Shown in pieces: positions 15,734 through 24,102 of a stretch of 64,000 bases of DNA. The translations under genes were made by a program, and so were the position numbers. Source of the DNA: JALZVT01 sp964634815 (GTDB taxonomy: Bacteria; Pseudomonadota; Gammaproteobacteria; Pseudomonadales; Azotimanducaceae); NCBI GenBank assembly GCA_964634815.1, contig CAZWMD010000005.1, positions 62,001 through 126,000 on the forward strand, read 5' to 3'. The notes under the pieces were generated by a model. The model had not been told where the DNA came from. It saw only the letters and a list, made by a program, of their open reading frames with translations, and made no database searches. The first letter of the stretch is position 1. The number at the start of each line of letters is the position of its first letter.

Positions 15734-17173
15734 CTAGCCGGCGGCGTTATAGCCAAGTATTGCCTTCACCTCGAGAAATTCTTCAAGCCCAAACTGGCCA
15801 AACTCACGCCCATTACCAGATTGTTTGTACCCACCAAAAGGCGCCTGGTTGTTCACTGGTGCGCCGTTCAGGTGGACATTGCCGGTTCGAATTTGTCTCG
15901 CCATTTTCTTCGCGCGATCCTCCGAGCCCGAGATATAACCCGACAAACCATAAAGGGTTTCGTTGGCAATCCGAACGGCGTCGGCGTCGTCTTCGTACCC
16001 AATCAATGACAGCACTGGACCAAAGATCTCTTCCTGAGCAATCGTCATTTCATTGGTCACGTGAGAAAACACTGTCGGTTTAACGAAGTAGCCGGCGTTC
16101 AGACCATCCGGACGGCCGGTGCCGCCCGCCTGGAGGGTAGCGCCTTCGTCGATGCCCTTTTGAATCAGGCCCTGAATTTTTTCAAACTGCACGGCGGAAA
16201 CCACTGGACCAATGACCACTCCTTCGGCTTTGGGATCACCTACAGTCACGTTTTCTGCTGCGGCTTTGGCAATGGCCGCCGCTTCGTCCATGCGCGCATT
16301 CGGTACCAGCATTCGAGTAGGCGCATTACAGCTCTGACCCGAATTCATGCACAGCCCAAACACATCACGGGATATGGCCTTCGCCATATCAGCATCATCA
16401 AGAATGATGTTTGCCGACTTGCCGCCAAGTTCTTGCGATACACGCTTAACGGTCGGCGCTGCGGCCTTGGCAACCTCTACCCCGGCCCGGGTAGAACCGG
16501 TAAACGACATCATGTCGATAAGCGGATGTGAGGAGAGTGCAGCTCCCACGGTCGGACCGTCACCATTAACCAGATTAAAGACGCCCGCAGGTACGCCAGC
16601 GTCGTGCATGACCTCGGCAAACAACACCGCATTATTTGGTGCTACTTCTGAGGGTTTAAGCACCATGGTGCATCCCGTTGCAATGGCGGGCGCAACTTTG
16701 CAGACAATCTGGTTAAGCGGCCAGTTCCAGGGCGTGATAAAGCCGCAGACTCCAGCGGGTTCACGGACAATTCTTGCGCTGCCCAGGTCTTCCTCAAACT
16801 CGAAGTCCTTAAGCACGGCAAGTGTAGTCATCAAGTGACCAAGACCGGATGGTGCCTGAGCGGCATTGGCCAGCCCTGTGGGGGCACCCATTTCATCTGA
16901 AACCGCCTCTGCAATCGCTGGCATGAACTTCTGATAAGAGGCAATGATGCGCTCAAGAAGCTCTATCCGTTCCTGCTTACTGGTTTGCGAAAAAGAATCA
17001 AAGGCCTTCGCTGCTGCCTGAACAGCGCGATCCGCATCCTGCACATTGCCCATCGCAATCTGGTTAATCGCTTGTTCAGTGGCCGGATTGATGACGTCGA
17101 GTCGATCCTGACTGAGCGGCTCGACCCACTCACCGTTGATATAAAACTTTGTTGCATTAGCCAGATCAGCCAT
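15734..17173 (-). CDS. NAD(P)-dependent aldehyde dehydrogenase
   Basis: Oxidises an aldehyde to the acid. The 479-residue protein from the ATG at 17173 has the full ALDH signature: FITPWNWPL with Asn150, the general base Glu248 in SQELGGKSANI, and the nucleophile Cys282 in NSGQSCNAPTR, plus the GSTRAGVEVAK cofactor site. The open frame extends 54 codons further upstream, but that part is unlike the family and the ATG has a GGAGAG ribosome-binding site. Divergent from the monooxygenase-like gene, 77 bases apart. The substrate cannot be told from sequence. Confidence 0.95.
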   Translation of the reverse strand: MADLANATKFYINGEWVEPLSQDRLDVINPATEQAINQIAMGNVQDADRAVQAAAKAFDSFSQTSKQERIELLERIIASYQKFMPAIAEAVSDEMGAPTGLANAAQAPSGLGHLMTTLAVLKDFEFEEDLGSARIVREPAGVCGFITPWNWPLNQIVCKVAPAIATGCTMVLKPSEVAPNNAVLFAEVMHDAGVPAGVFNLVNGDGPTVGAALSSHPLIDMMSFTGSTRAGVEVAKAAAPTVKRVSQELGGKSANIILDDADMAKAISRDVFGLCMNSGQSCNAPTRMLVPNARMDEAAAIAKAAAENVTVGDPKAEGVVIGPVVSAVQFEKIQGLIQKGIDEGATLQAGGTGRPDGLNAGYFVKPTVFSHVTNEMTIAQEEIFGPVLSLIGYEDDADAVRIANETLYGLSGYISGSEDRAKKMARQIRTGNVHLNGAPVNNQAPFGGYKQSGNGREFGQFGLEEFLEVKAILGYNAAG

Positions 17174-17250
17174 TATCGGAACTCTCCATTCAAATTTTTT
17201 CCCGGGACCCATCATACTCCCAGAACCGGTTACTCCACGAGGACAAACCC

Positions 17251-17559
17251 ATGATTTTAGTACTGGCAAACATCGAATCGACAACGGACGGCATTGAAGC
17301 CATGAAGGCGGCCATTGCAACAATGGAGCTGGCAAGTCAGGCAGAGCCTGGCTGCATCAGCTACCGTTTTACTCAGGAACTGTCGCATCCAGAGAGAATG
17401 GTGGTGGTCGAGCAATGGGAATCCGAGGCGGCACTGATTGAACACTTCGCAACACCACATATGGCGAAATTTGGCGAGGCCATGGCCAGCAATCCGCCCA
17501 AAAACGTAGACGCCAAAATGTTCGACCTGGGGCCAGCCCAGGACTTACCCCAGCGCTAG
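17251..17559 (+). CDS. Antibiotic biosynthesis monooxygenase (ABM) domain protein
   Basis: A 102-residue single-domain protein of the dimeric alpha+beta barrel ABM/YgiN type, cofactor-free oxygenases acting on quinols or polyketides. The pattern MEL...EPGCISYRF, then VVVEQWESEAALIEHFATPHM is characteristic. The ATG follows an ACGAGGA ribosome-binding site. Divergent from the aldehyde dehydrogenase, and separated from the acyltransferase cluster by 281 bases holding a strong hairpin, so probably its own unit. Confidence 0.85.
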   Translation: MILVLANIESTTDGIEAMKAAIATMELASQAEPGCISYRFTQELSHPERMVVVEQWESEAALIEHFATPHMAKFGEAMASNPPKNVDAKMFDLGPAQDLPQR

Positions 17560-17608
17560 CAGCAATGACAAATGCTGGCGCAAGCAGATGCTGGCGCACA
17601 CGAAATGT

Positions 17609-17640
17609 AACGCGCTGTAGGATTTATCTCACAGCGCGTT
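17609..17640. terminator. 10-bp perfect inverted repeat (terminator or operator)
   Basis: AACGCGCTGT and ACAGCGCGTT pair perfectly around a 12-nt loop, 50 bases after the ABM gene. No U-run follows on the plus strand. The left arm and loop contain CTGTAGGAT, identical to one half of the classical lux box, but the overall spacing differs. It could end the ABM transcript or be a protein-binding site for the downstream cluster. The rest of 17641-17840 shows nothing I can assign. Confidence 0.5.
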
Positions 17641-17840
17641 GAGAGATTACCTTCTGGCGTAACTGCGGAATCAAACTACTCTTTTGGAGGACAGGGCACT
17701 GCCATCAATACCCGATCTGCGAACCAGACTAGGTCCAGATTAGGGTAGTACGTCGTCGGACAAAGCCAAACAAAGGCGCTAGACGACAAGACGTGCACAA
17801 GGGACGCAGTAAGACAATGCAGTGACAGGGGGTTCTCTAA

Positions 17841-18512
17841 ATGCTCGAGCTGAGCACGGCACAGACAGACGCAGATTTTGCTGACGTCTACCGCTTTTGG
17901 TATCAGGTCTACGTCACCGAAATGGGGCGCCACACCGATGACCCCAACACATCACATGACAAACGCCAACTCTTTGATCCCCTGGCAACAGCAGGCTCTC
18001 TGTGTCTGGCACGCAAGAATGGCGAGGTGGTTGGTACGGTACTTTCCACCCCCGTCGATCACCCCGCCACCGAAAAATACCGTTCACTCTACGGACTGCA
18101 ATCACTGAGTCGCGAAGATCAGTGGGCCAGCTCAATTACCACCAAACTTATGGTTAAGGCAGAGCTGCGTCGGACGCGCTTGCCATTGCGGCTGGCGTTC
18201 GCAACCTTTGACTGGGGATTGCACGTTGGTATCAAACACAACTACATCGATTGCAACGACCATCTGGTCAGACTGTTTTCTCGTTTAGGTTACGAACAAC
18301 ACCTGCCGTCCCTGTACCACAAAGACTACGGCCAGGTGAACTCAATGCATCTCGAGATAACCGATGAAGCACGCTTGCGCCGGGTTGGTTCGCCGTTCCT
18401 CGCCGTGCTGCAACGCTATCAAAGAGAACAGGGCGTAATTCCCAAAGCGCGGCCACAACCTGGTCGAGGCGAACGACGCGAAATATCTCGTATCCAGGTG
18501 CCTGCAGCCTAG
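17841..18512 (+). CDS. FeeM/LuxI-like GNAT N-acyltransferase
   Basis: A 223-residue acyltransferase of the GNAT fold, resembling N-acyl amino acid synthases (FeeM) and LuxI-type enzymes that take acyl chains from acyl-ACP. Visible features: RFWYQVYVTEMGR near residue 25, a DPLATAGSLCLARKNGEVVGTV strand pair near 48-70 where GNATs bind the donor, and LFSRLGYEQ in the C-terminal half. A GGGGG ribosome-binding stretch precedes the ATG. It is the first gene of a four-gene plus-strand cluster with a diiron oxygenase-like enzyme, a desaturase and a MATE exporter. Donor, acceptor and product are unknown; a plain GNAT acetyltransferase is the alternative. Confidence 0.75.
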   Translation: MLELSTAQTDADFADVYRFWYQVYVTEMGRHTDDPNTSHDKRQLFDPLATAGSLCLARKNGEVVGTVLSTPVDHPATEKYRSLYGLQSLSREDQWASSITTKLMVKAELRRTRLPLRLAFATFDWGLHVGIKHNYIDCNDHLVRLFSRLGYEQHLPSLYHKDYGQVNSMHLEITDEARLRRVGSPFLAVLQRYQREQGVIPKARPQPGRGERREISRIQVPAA

Positions 18513-18590
18513 TCTGCCAGGCAATAAACCTTTCAACCGCATTTCCTTATCTAACTATCCAACTGAGATTCAATCCGGAGAGACCGTGCT

Positions 18591-19316
18591 ATGACCATCG
18601 AAAATGCCAACGAACAGCTTGCTGAAGTGTTCGATGAAGTAATCACCGCATTCAACAATTGCGAGGGCATGCAGCGCTTCAAGAACGGCGAACTGGGCAA
18701 GGAACACTACGCCGCATTAATGCGCGAAACCTACTTCTATACCCGGGAAAACCCTCAGATACAGGCCGCCGCTACCGCGTTCTTTCGCGGTGGCCAGCGT
18801 AACGTGGTCAAGGATTTTCTACGTCACGCAACATCAGAAATCGGCCATGACCAGCTTGCCTTGAACGACATGAGCGCGGTGGGATTCGACAGTTCCGGTA
18901 TCGCAGAAACACGTCCTCTGCCATCAACCATCGCACTCACAGCATTTGCGTATTACCAAATCTACGGCATGAATCCCGTCGGTTATCTGGGCTACCTGTA
19001 CTTCCTGGAGTTTATGCCTGTTCGCTGCGGCGCAGACTACATCGCCGGTCTGTCGACCATGCAGGTGCCTCTCGAGGCCACCACCTTTCTGCAAGATCAC
19101 TCGGTGATCGATGTGGGCCATACCCAGGCAATGACCAGCTACGTCGACAATCTAATCCATGATCAACACGATCTCGATGCGGTGATCTACGGTTTGCGGG
19201 TAACGGGCGAGCTGTATTGCCATTTTGCAACCGGAGCCTTCGCCAGTGCAGACAGCGGCTCAAGCTTTGGTGCCGACCTCGCAGAACGTCGTCTCCCCGG
19301 CCGAGCGGCTGCTTAG
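18591..19316 (+). CDS. Heme-oxygenase-like diiron oxygenase/oxidase (HDO) family protein
   Basis: A 241-residue all-helical protein of the TenA/PqqC/heme-oxygenase fold. The likely metal ligands are Glu83 and His86 (SEIGHDQL), Glu140 (FLEFMP), and His170, Asp174 and His177 (DHSVIDVGH), the pattern of HDO enzymes such as UndA, BesC and the central SznF domain. These use a non-heme diiron centre and O2 for decarboxylation, C-C cleavage or N-oxygenation. There is a clear GGAGAG ribosome-binding site. The stop TAG overlaps the desaturase GTG (TAGTG). Its place between an acyltransferase and a desaturase suggests a fatty-acyl-derived substrate. Substrate not determinable here. Confidence 0.8.
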   Translation: MTIENANEQLAEVFDEVITAFNNCEGMQRFKNGELGKEHYAALMRETYFYTRENPQIQAAATAFFRGGQRNVVKDFLRHATSEIGHDQLALNDMSAVGFDSSGIAETRPLPSTIALTAFAYYQIYGMNPVGYLGYLYFLEFMPVRCGADYIAGLSTMQVPLEATTFLQDHSVIDVGHTQAMTSYVDNLIHDQHDLDAVIYGLRVTGELYCHFATGAFASADSGSSFGADLAERRLPGRAAA

Positions 19317-20491
19317 TGGAAGCCGGTTCACCAGATCTGCTGCGCGAGTTCCTGCGTCAGGAACACGTGGCCAATCGGCTACGAGCTCTTCGGCAACCCT
19401 CCGTTGGCCGATTTCTTGGCGCAGTGCTGTTCAACTACGCCTTCATTGCGGCCACCATCGGCCTCAGCGTCACCAGCGGCTTCTGGTGGCTGTGGCCAAT
19501 CGCCATTGTGCTTATTGCAGCGCGCCAACACGCGCTGCTGGTTCTTATGCACGAAGGCGCGCATCGAAGTATCAGTCGCAACAGGGCTCTGAATGATCTG
19601 CTCAGCGATTTGCTATGTGGGGCACCCTTACTGGTAAGCACGCGCAGCTATCGCGAGGCGCATTTGGCACACCATCAACACCTGAACAGCGAGGCAGACC
19701 CAGACTGGTGCCGCAAGGTAGATCACGAGCCTGATCGGAATCAGTGGTTGTTCCCGGCTGAGGTACCCCTGTGGCAGTTACTCGTGAAGCTCTATGGCCA
19801 CAGCGTGGCGTATCTGCTGAAGTCCCTTTCAGACAACCAGCGATCTGCCTCAGAAGCTCCAGCGCCTCAAGAAAACGGACTAACAGATTCGACCCTGGCC
19901 GCGCTGAAATATGGCCTGTACGCGCTCGTTGGCCTTCTACTCACACTCAGCTCTGCGTGGACGGGTTTTCTCATCTACTGGCTCGCACCAATGCTGCTGG
20001 TTTTACCCCTAATCATGAGAATTCGCAGCATTGCCGAGCATTTTGCGCTGCGCCACGATCATCCGCTGCGTCAGACACGCACTGTGAGAGCAGGCTGGCT
20101 CGAGCGTTTAGTGCTGGCACCACATCACATTGGTTTGCACATTGATCACCATTTACAGGCATCAATCCCGTTCTATCAGCTGCCAAAGCTGCACCAGCTA
20201 TTGCTTGAATGCCCCGATTACCAGGCCAACGCCCACATCAACGACGGTTACTTCCTGCGCTCGAGACAGGCCCGCAAACCACTGCGCAAACCATTAATGG
20301 CACAAGATCTTTACTCTACCCCTTCAGTGGTACTGCAACCGGCTAAGGTGTCGGAGCCCGAACAGACCCCTATAATAGGGCCAGGTTCCACCGTACAACT
20401 TGCCAGGGGGCAGGATTCTGACGTCGCCCAATTCAAGCAAGAGTACCAACAAGAGTACGACCAGGCAGGAACCACAAACGCAGCCAGTTAG
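19316..20491 (+). CDS. Membrane fatty acid desaturase/hydroxylase
   Basis: Integral-membrane diiron desaturase family, 391 residues from the GTG at 19316, which shares a G with the preceding TAG stop. The three histidine boxes are intact: HEGAH at 79-83, HLAHHQH at 116-122, and HIDHH at 275-279, with hydrophobic helices before, between and after. Translational coupling to the HDO gene is very likely. The C-terminus carries a Gln-rich tail extending past the conserved domain. An open frame reaches back to 19217 but overlaps the HDO gene and lacks family sequence. It could desaturate or hydroxylate an acyl chain; substrate unknown. Confidence 0.87.
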   Translation: MEAGSPDLLREFLRQEHVANRLRALRQPSVGRFLGAVLFNYAFIAATIGLSVTSGFWWLWPIAIVLIAARQHALLVLMHEGAHRSISRNRALNDLLSDLLCGAPLLVSTRSYREAHLAHHQHLNSEADPDWCRKVDHEPDRNQWLFPAEVPLWQLLVKLYGHSVAYLLKSLSDNQRSASEAPAPQENGLTDSTLAALKYGLYALVGLLLTLSSAWTGFLIYWLAPMLLVLPLIMRIRSIAEHFALRHDHPLRQTRTVRAGWLERLVLAPHHIGLHIDHHLQASIPFYQLPKLHQLLLECPDYQANAHINDGYFLRSRQARKPLRKPLMAQDLYSTPSVVLQPAKVSEPEQTPIIGPGSTVQLARGQDSDVAQFKQEYQQEYDQAGTTNAAS

Positions 20492-21842
20492 CAGCCTGTC
20501 CGATACGCGAGGGTTAGCAGACCGTCGCTGGCACGCTCGAATCTGGAAACTCTCCTGGCCCGTCATACTGGCGAATCTCACCGTACCGCTGGTCGGTACG
20601 GTAGATACTGCTGTTATGGGACATGAGCCCGCAGCAAGCTATATCGCCGCTGTTGCCCTGGGCGCCATGCTGTATAGCAGCGTTTACTGGCTGTTTGGCT
20701 TTTTACGCATGGGCACCACCGCGCTGGTTGCCCAGGCATTTGGCGCAGATGACATGGCAGCCTTGCGAGCTGCTCTGTGGCGCGCTGCCATCCTGGCTCT
20801 GCTAGTTGCTGCCATCCTCCTGATGGCCAGCCCCCTGCTACTCAGCGGCGCAGCGTTACTCATCGAAGCAGACGCCGACGTGACTGCACTGGCCCTTGAG
20901 TACCTGCAAATTCGACTTTTTGGCACCCCGGCCTACTTCCTTTACCTGGTGGTACTTGGAGGGCTCTTTGGTACCCAGAGGATGGGAACCACTCTGCTTC
21001 TAACGCTGTTGTTCAATTTGTTGAATGTTGCGCTCGACCTGCTGTTTGTTCTGGTCTTCGATTGGGGAGTTGCCGGTGTCGCCTGGGGAACCGTGCTTAG
21101 CGAATGGAGCGCCGCCTGTCTGGGACTGCGCTTGATCTGGAAACCCCTGGAGCTCGCCAAACGCCCGGCCCGGGCTCAGCTATTTGCCAGCACCAACTGG
21201 CAAGCGCTCTTAGGTATGAGTAGCGATCTGCTGATTCGTACGTTTTTTGTACAGCTGCCCTTTCTTCTAAACACGCTGCTGGCAGCCCGGTTTGGCAGCG
21301 TAGTACTGGCAGGCAACGCCATATTGATGCAGTTTTTCTTCATCGTGACCTACGCTCTGGACGGTTTTGCGCACACTGCTGAAGCGCTCACCGGATTTGC
21401 CGTGGGTTCAAAGTCCAGACAGGGCATGCACAAAGCGGCACAGTATTGCGGTATCTGGGCATTGTTCCTTGGGCTCGGGAGCGCAGCAGCCCTCCTGCTG
21501 CTGGGCGGCCCTCTAATCTCGCTAATGACAGATCTTACCCAGGTAAGAGCCAGTGCCAGAGAATTCCTGCCCTGGGTAGTGGGTTTGCCACTGGCCGGCG
21601 TGGCCGCTTTCCTATATGACGGTATTTATATTGGTGCTGCTGCAGTAAAGGCTCTACGCAATGCGATGCTGCTGGCGGCACTTGTTTATCTGGCTGTACT
21701 GGGGGTTGCCCAGCAGACGGATTCGCTCACCAATCACACACTTTGGCTAGCCATGATGCTCTTTATGCTGGTCCGCGGCGGTCTACTCGCATGGGGGTAT
21801 CCCAGGCTTACCCGTCGGCTGTTTGGCCAAGCCCGGGTGTAG
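20400..21842 (+). CDS. MATE-family efflux transporter (DinF-like)
   Basis: Cation-coupled multidrug/metabolite exporter of 480 residues with twelve predicted membrane helices in two homologous halves, starting at KLSWPVILANLTVPLVGTVDTAVMG and including the family patterns FLRMGTTALVAQAFGA and LDGFAHTAEALTGFAVG. It resembles the DinF subgroup. The start is awkward: the only ATG/GTG/TTG upstream of the first helix is the TTG at 20400, which overlaps the desaturase gene by 92 bases and has no good ribosome-binding site; a CTG at 20496 just after the desaturase stop is an alternative. As last gene of the cluster it is the likely exporter of its product. Confidence 0.88.
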   Translation: MPGGRILTSPNSSKSTNKSTTRQEPQTQPVSSLSDTRGLADRRWHARIWKLSWPVILANLTVPLVGTVDTAVMGHEPAASYIAAVALGAMLYSSVYWLFGFLRMGTTALVAQAFGADDMAALRAALWRAAILALLVAAILLMASPLLLSGAALLIEADADVTALALEYLQIRLFGTPAYFLYLVVLGGLFGTQRMGTTLLLTLLFNLLNVALDLLFVLVFDWGVAGVAWGTVLSEWSAACLGLRLIWKPLELAKRPARAQLFASTNWQALLGMSSDLLIRTFFVQLPFLLNTLLAARFGSVVLAGNAILMQFFFIVTYALDGFAHTAEALTGFAVGSKSRQGMHKAAQYCGIWALFLGLGSAAALLLLGGPLISLMTDLTQVRASAREFLPWVVGLPLAGVAAFLYDGIYIGAAAVKALRNAMLLAALVYLAVLGVAQQTDSLTNHTLWLAMMLFMLVRGGLLAWGYPRLTRRLFGQARV

Positions 21843-21928
21843 CACTGAAACTCAGAAATAATCGATGCTACATTAGCGCCGACAAACTCCTCTAACCATT
21901 TCAGGCTTGGGCCTGGATCAGGATTGGC

Positions 21929-23236
21929 ATGACCCTCTTCACCCGCATCCGTTGCTTAAAAGGCTATGCAAGCCTGTTCACTTGCTGGGCTTTGATGCTT
22001 GCCCAGGCAACTCAGGCACAGGATAACTTCAGCTATCCAATAGCCAATCCCTTCCTGGCCACCATCGCCGGCACTCCCAGCGTACTGCAAAAAAAGCACG
22101 CTCTGACTCTCAAACTCAAAACGGCAAAGCTGCCCAAACAGGCCGATCGGGAAATCCCCAAAGCGCTCTGGTATGCCAAGAAACTCGAATACTCATGGGC
22201 AATGCAAAAATCAGATGCCCCCTTAATCTTCACTGTGGCCGGCACAGGCGGCTACCATGATGGCGGAACCAACAAGCAACTAATGGAGGCATTCTACAAC
22301 GCGGGTTATCACGTAGTAGGTATTACGTCTCCCAGCCATCCGGAATTCATGGTGTCGCAGTCGAGCACAGCTGTACCGGGGCACATGGAAAAAGATGCCG
22401 CCGATCTATACCGCGTGATGGGCGAGATCGTTGAACGACTTAAACATAAAGAACGCATCAACGGGTATGCGTTAGCGGGGTATTCACTGGGCGGCACGCA
22501 TTCGGCGTTTGTCGCCCAAATAGATTCACGGGAACAGCGTTTCAACTTCCAGAAGGTACTGTTGCTAAACCCATCAGTCTCTCTGTACAACTCGATCTCC
22601 AAGCTAGACCGCATGCTGCGCAACATTCCCGGTGGTGTAGATAATCTGAATAGTTTCTTCAGCGATGTTGTGAGTCGAATTGGCTCGGTCTATACCCGCT
22701 CCACCACTGTAGAGTTCAATCCAGACATCGTCCTGCAGGCCTTCCAGGCGGCACCACCAACAGACGAAGAACTCGCAGCTATTATTGGGGTAGCGTTTCG
22801 GCTGTCTGCCGCCAACCTTATTTTCACCGCCGATGTAATGAATGACTTCGGCTTTATAAAGCCATCACGCCAGAAACTCACTCGACAGACTGATCGCAGC
22901 GACTATCTGGAAGTCGCCTTGCGCGTCGGATTCACTGACTATTTTCACGACTTTTTCTGGCCATTCCATGCCGATTCATTTGATGGTGATCGAGAGGAAT
23001 TTGCAGCGAGTCAAAGCCTGACCCACCTGAAACCATTTCTTGCAGGTTCCCCGCATATCGCTGTGGTTCACAACACTGACGATGTGATTCTGGTTGCTGG
23101 AGAAATTGACTTCCTTAAGGAGACCTTCGGTTCCAGAGCATTTATCTACCCCAGAGGTGGACATCTCGGCAACCTGGCTCTCGCCGAAACCCAGGCAGAC
23201 TACATCGGCTTCCTGGTGGATGGTGCAGCGCCATGA
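21929..23236 (+). CDS. Secreted alpha/beta hydrolase
   Basis: A 435-residue protein with a signal peptide (LFTCWALMLAQATQAQ) and an alpha/beta hydrolase fold. The nucleophile elbow is GYSLGG with Ser186, preceded by an oxyanion-type VAGTGGYHDGG; the late Asp and His are in HNTDDVILV and YPRGGHLGN. It therefore probably acts in the periplasm or at the outer membrane as an esterase or lipase. Its ATG follows AGGATTGGC. The stop overlaps the mlaA start by 4 bases (ATGA), so the two are coupled, suggesting action on phospholipids or acyl esters. Substrate unknown. Confidence 0.75.
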   Translation: MTLFTRIRCLKGYASLFTCWALMLAQATQAQDNFSYPIANPFLATIAGTPSVLQKKHALTLKLKTAKLPKQADREIPKALWYAKKLEYSWAMQKSDAPLIFTVAGTGGYHDGGTNKQLMEAFYNAGYHVVGITSPSHPEFMVSQSSTAVPGHMEKDAADLYRVMGEIVERLKHKERINGYALAGYSLGGTHSAFVAQIDSREQRFNFQKVLLLNPSVSLYNSISKLDRMLRNIPGGVDNLNSFFSDVVSRIGSVYTRSTTVEFNPDIVLQAFQAAPPTDEELAAIIGVAFRLSAANLIFTADVMNDFGFIKPSRQKLTRQTDRSDYLEVALRVGFTDYFHDFFWPFHADSFDGDREEFAASQSLTHLKPFLAGSPHIAVVHNTDDVILVAGEIDFLKETFGSRAFIYPRGGHLGNLALAETQADYIGFLVDGAAP

Positions 23237-24102
23237 GTAGCCAAAGAGAATTGAGAGCCATAGGTGGGCTGTTGTGCAGCACCACGTTGTTGATCGGTAT
23301 TCTTGTGCTTTCGGGGTGCGCAAGTTCTCGCGGTGCAGATGACCCAAGCAGCCTGTATGACGCTCTATACGGCCCAGACTCCAGCGAAACCGCAGAGCGC
23401 TTTGAAGAAGATTTTTCGCCCGAAGTAACCGAGCGCACTGCTGACCCACTGTATAACTCGCAGCGAGTCGTGCTGGATGATGTGGAAAATCCACTCGAAG
23501 TTCGTGACCCTCTCGAGCCAATCAACCGCGCGATGTACAGCTTCAATGCCCAACTCGACCGATGGGTACTTATGCCTGTGATTGGGGTTTATCAAAAGAT
23601 ACTGCCGCGCTTTGCTCGCCAGGGGGTCACTAACTTCTTCGACAACCTCGATGATATTCGCACCGGAATAAATCAGCTGTTACAGCTCAGGCCAAGGCGC
23701 GCTCTGGAAACTGGCGGCCGCTTTCTTACCAACACAACGCTGGGTGTGGCAGGCCTCTGGGACCCTGCGAGTCGTTTTGGCATCCCCAAGCACGACGAGG
23801 ACTTTGGTCAAACTCTGGGTCACTATGGCGTCGGTGCGGGTCCTTACCTGGTGCTGCCGCTGTTTGGACCGTCGGGATTGCGAGATGCTACCGGTCGCGC
23901 TGTTGATGCAGGTATTTTCTCTTTGATTGATCCACTGGATCTGAACGGCCACAGTGGGCGCGGATACCCCTACTATCCACTTCTAATCATAGATACCCGA
24001 GCGACTACGGCCTTCGAATACTTTGGTACTGGCTCACCCTTTGAGTACGAGCTGTTACGAATGTTGTATGTGAAAAAGCGGGAGCTAGACATTGTTAAAT
24101 AG
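23233..24102 (+). CDS. mlaA: MlaA (VacJ) outer-membrane lipoprotein
   Basis: Removes phospholipids from the outer leaflet of the outer membrane, passing them to MlaC and the MlaFEDB pump. The 289-residue protein has a lipobox LSGC with Cys29 and an acidic linker. The conserved VacJ core follows (DPLEPINRAMYSFNAQLDRW, FDNLDDIRTGINQLLQ, GRFLTNTTLGVAGLWDPAS, YLVLPLFGPSGLRD). It is sandwiched in an operon between the hydrolase and a binding-protein gene instead of with mlaFEDCB, so it may be a second, specialised copy. Both junctions overlap (4 and 11 bases). Confidence 0.94.
   Translation: MSSQRELRAIGGLLCSTTLLIGILVLSGCASSRGADDPSSLYDALYGPDSSETAERFEEDFSPEVTERTADPLYNSQRVVLDDVENPLEVRDPLEPINRAMYSFNAQLDRWVLMPVIGVYQKILPRFARQGVTNFFDNLDDIRTGINQLLQLRPRRALETGGRFLTNTTLGVAGLWDPASRFGIPKHDEDFGQTLGHYGVGAGPYLVLPLFGPSGLRDATGRAVDAGIFSLIDPLDLNGHSGRGYPYYPLLIIDTRATTAFEYFGTGSPFEYELLRMLYVKKRELDIVK

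Noticed and set aside
19217..19315. Upstream extension of the desaturase frame
   Set aside because: It overlaps the HDO gene, has atypical Arg/Cys-rich composition, and the GTG at 19316 gives a clean coupled start.
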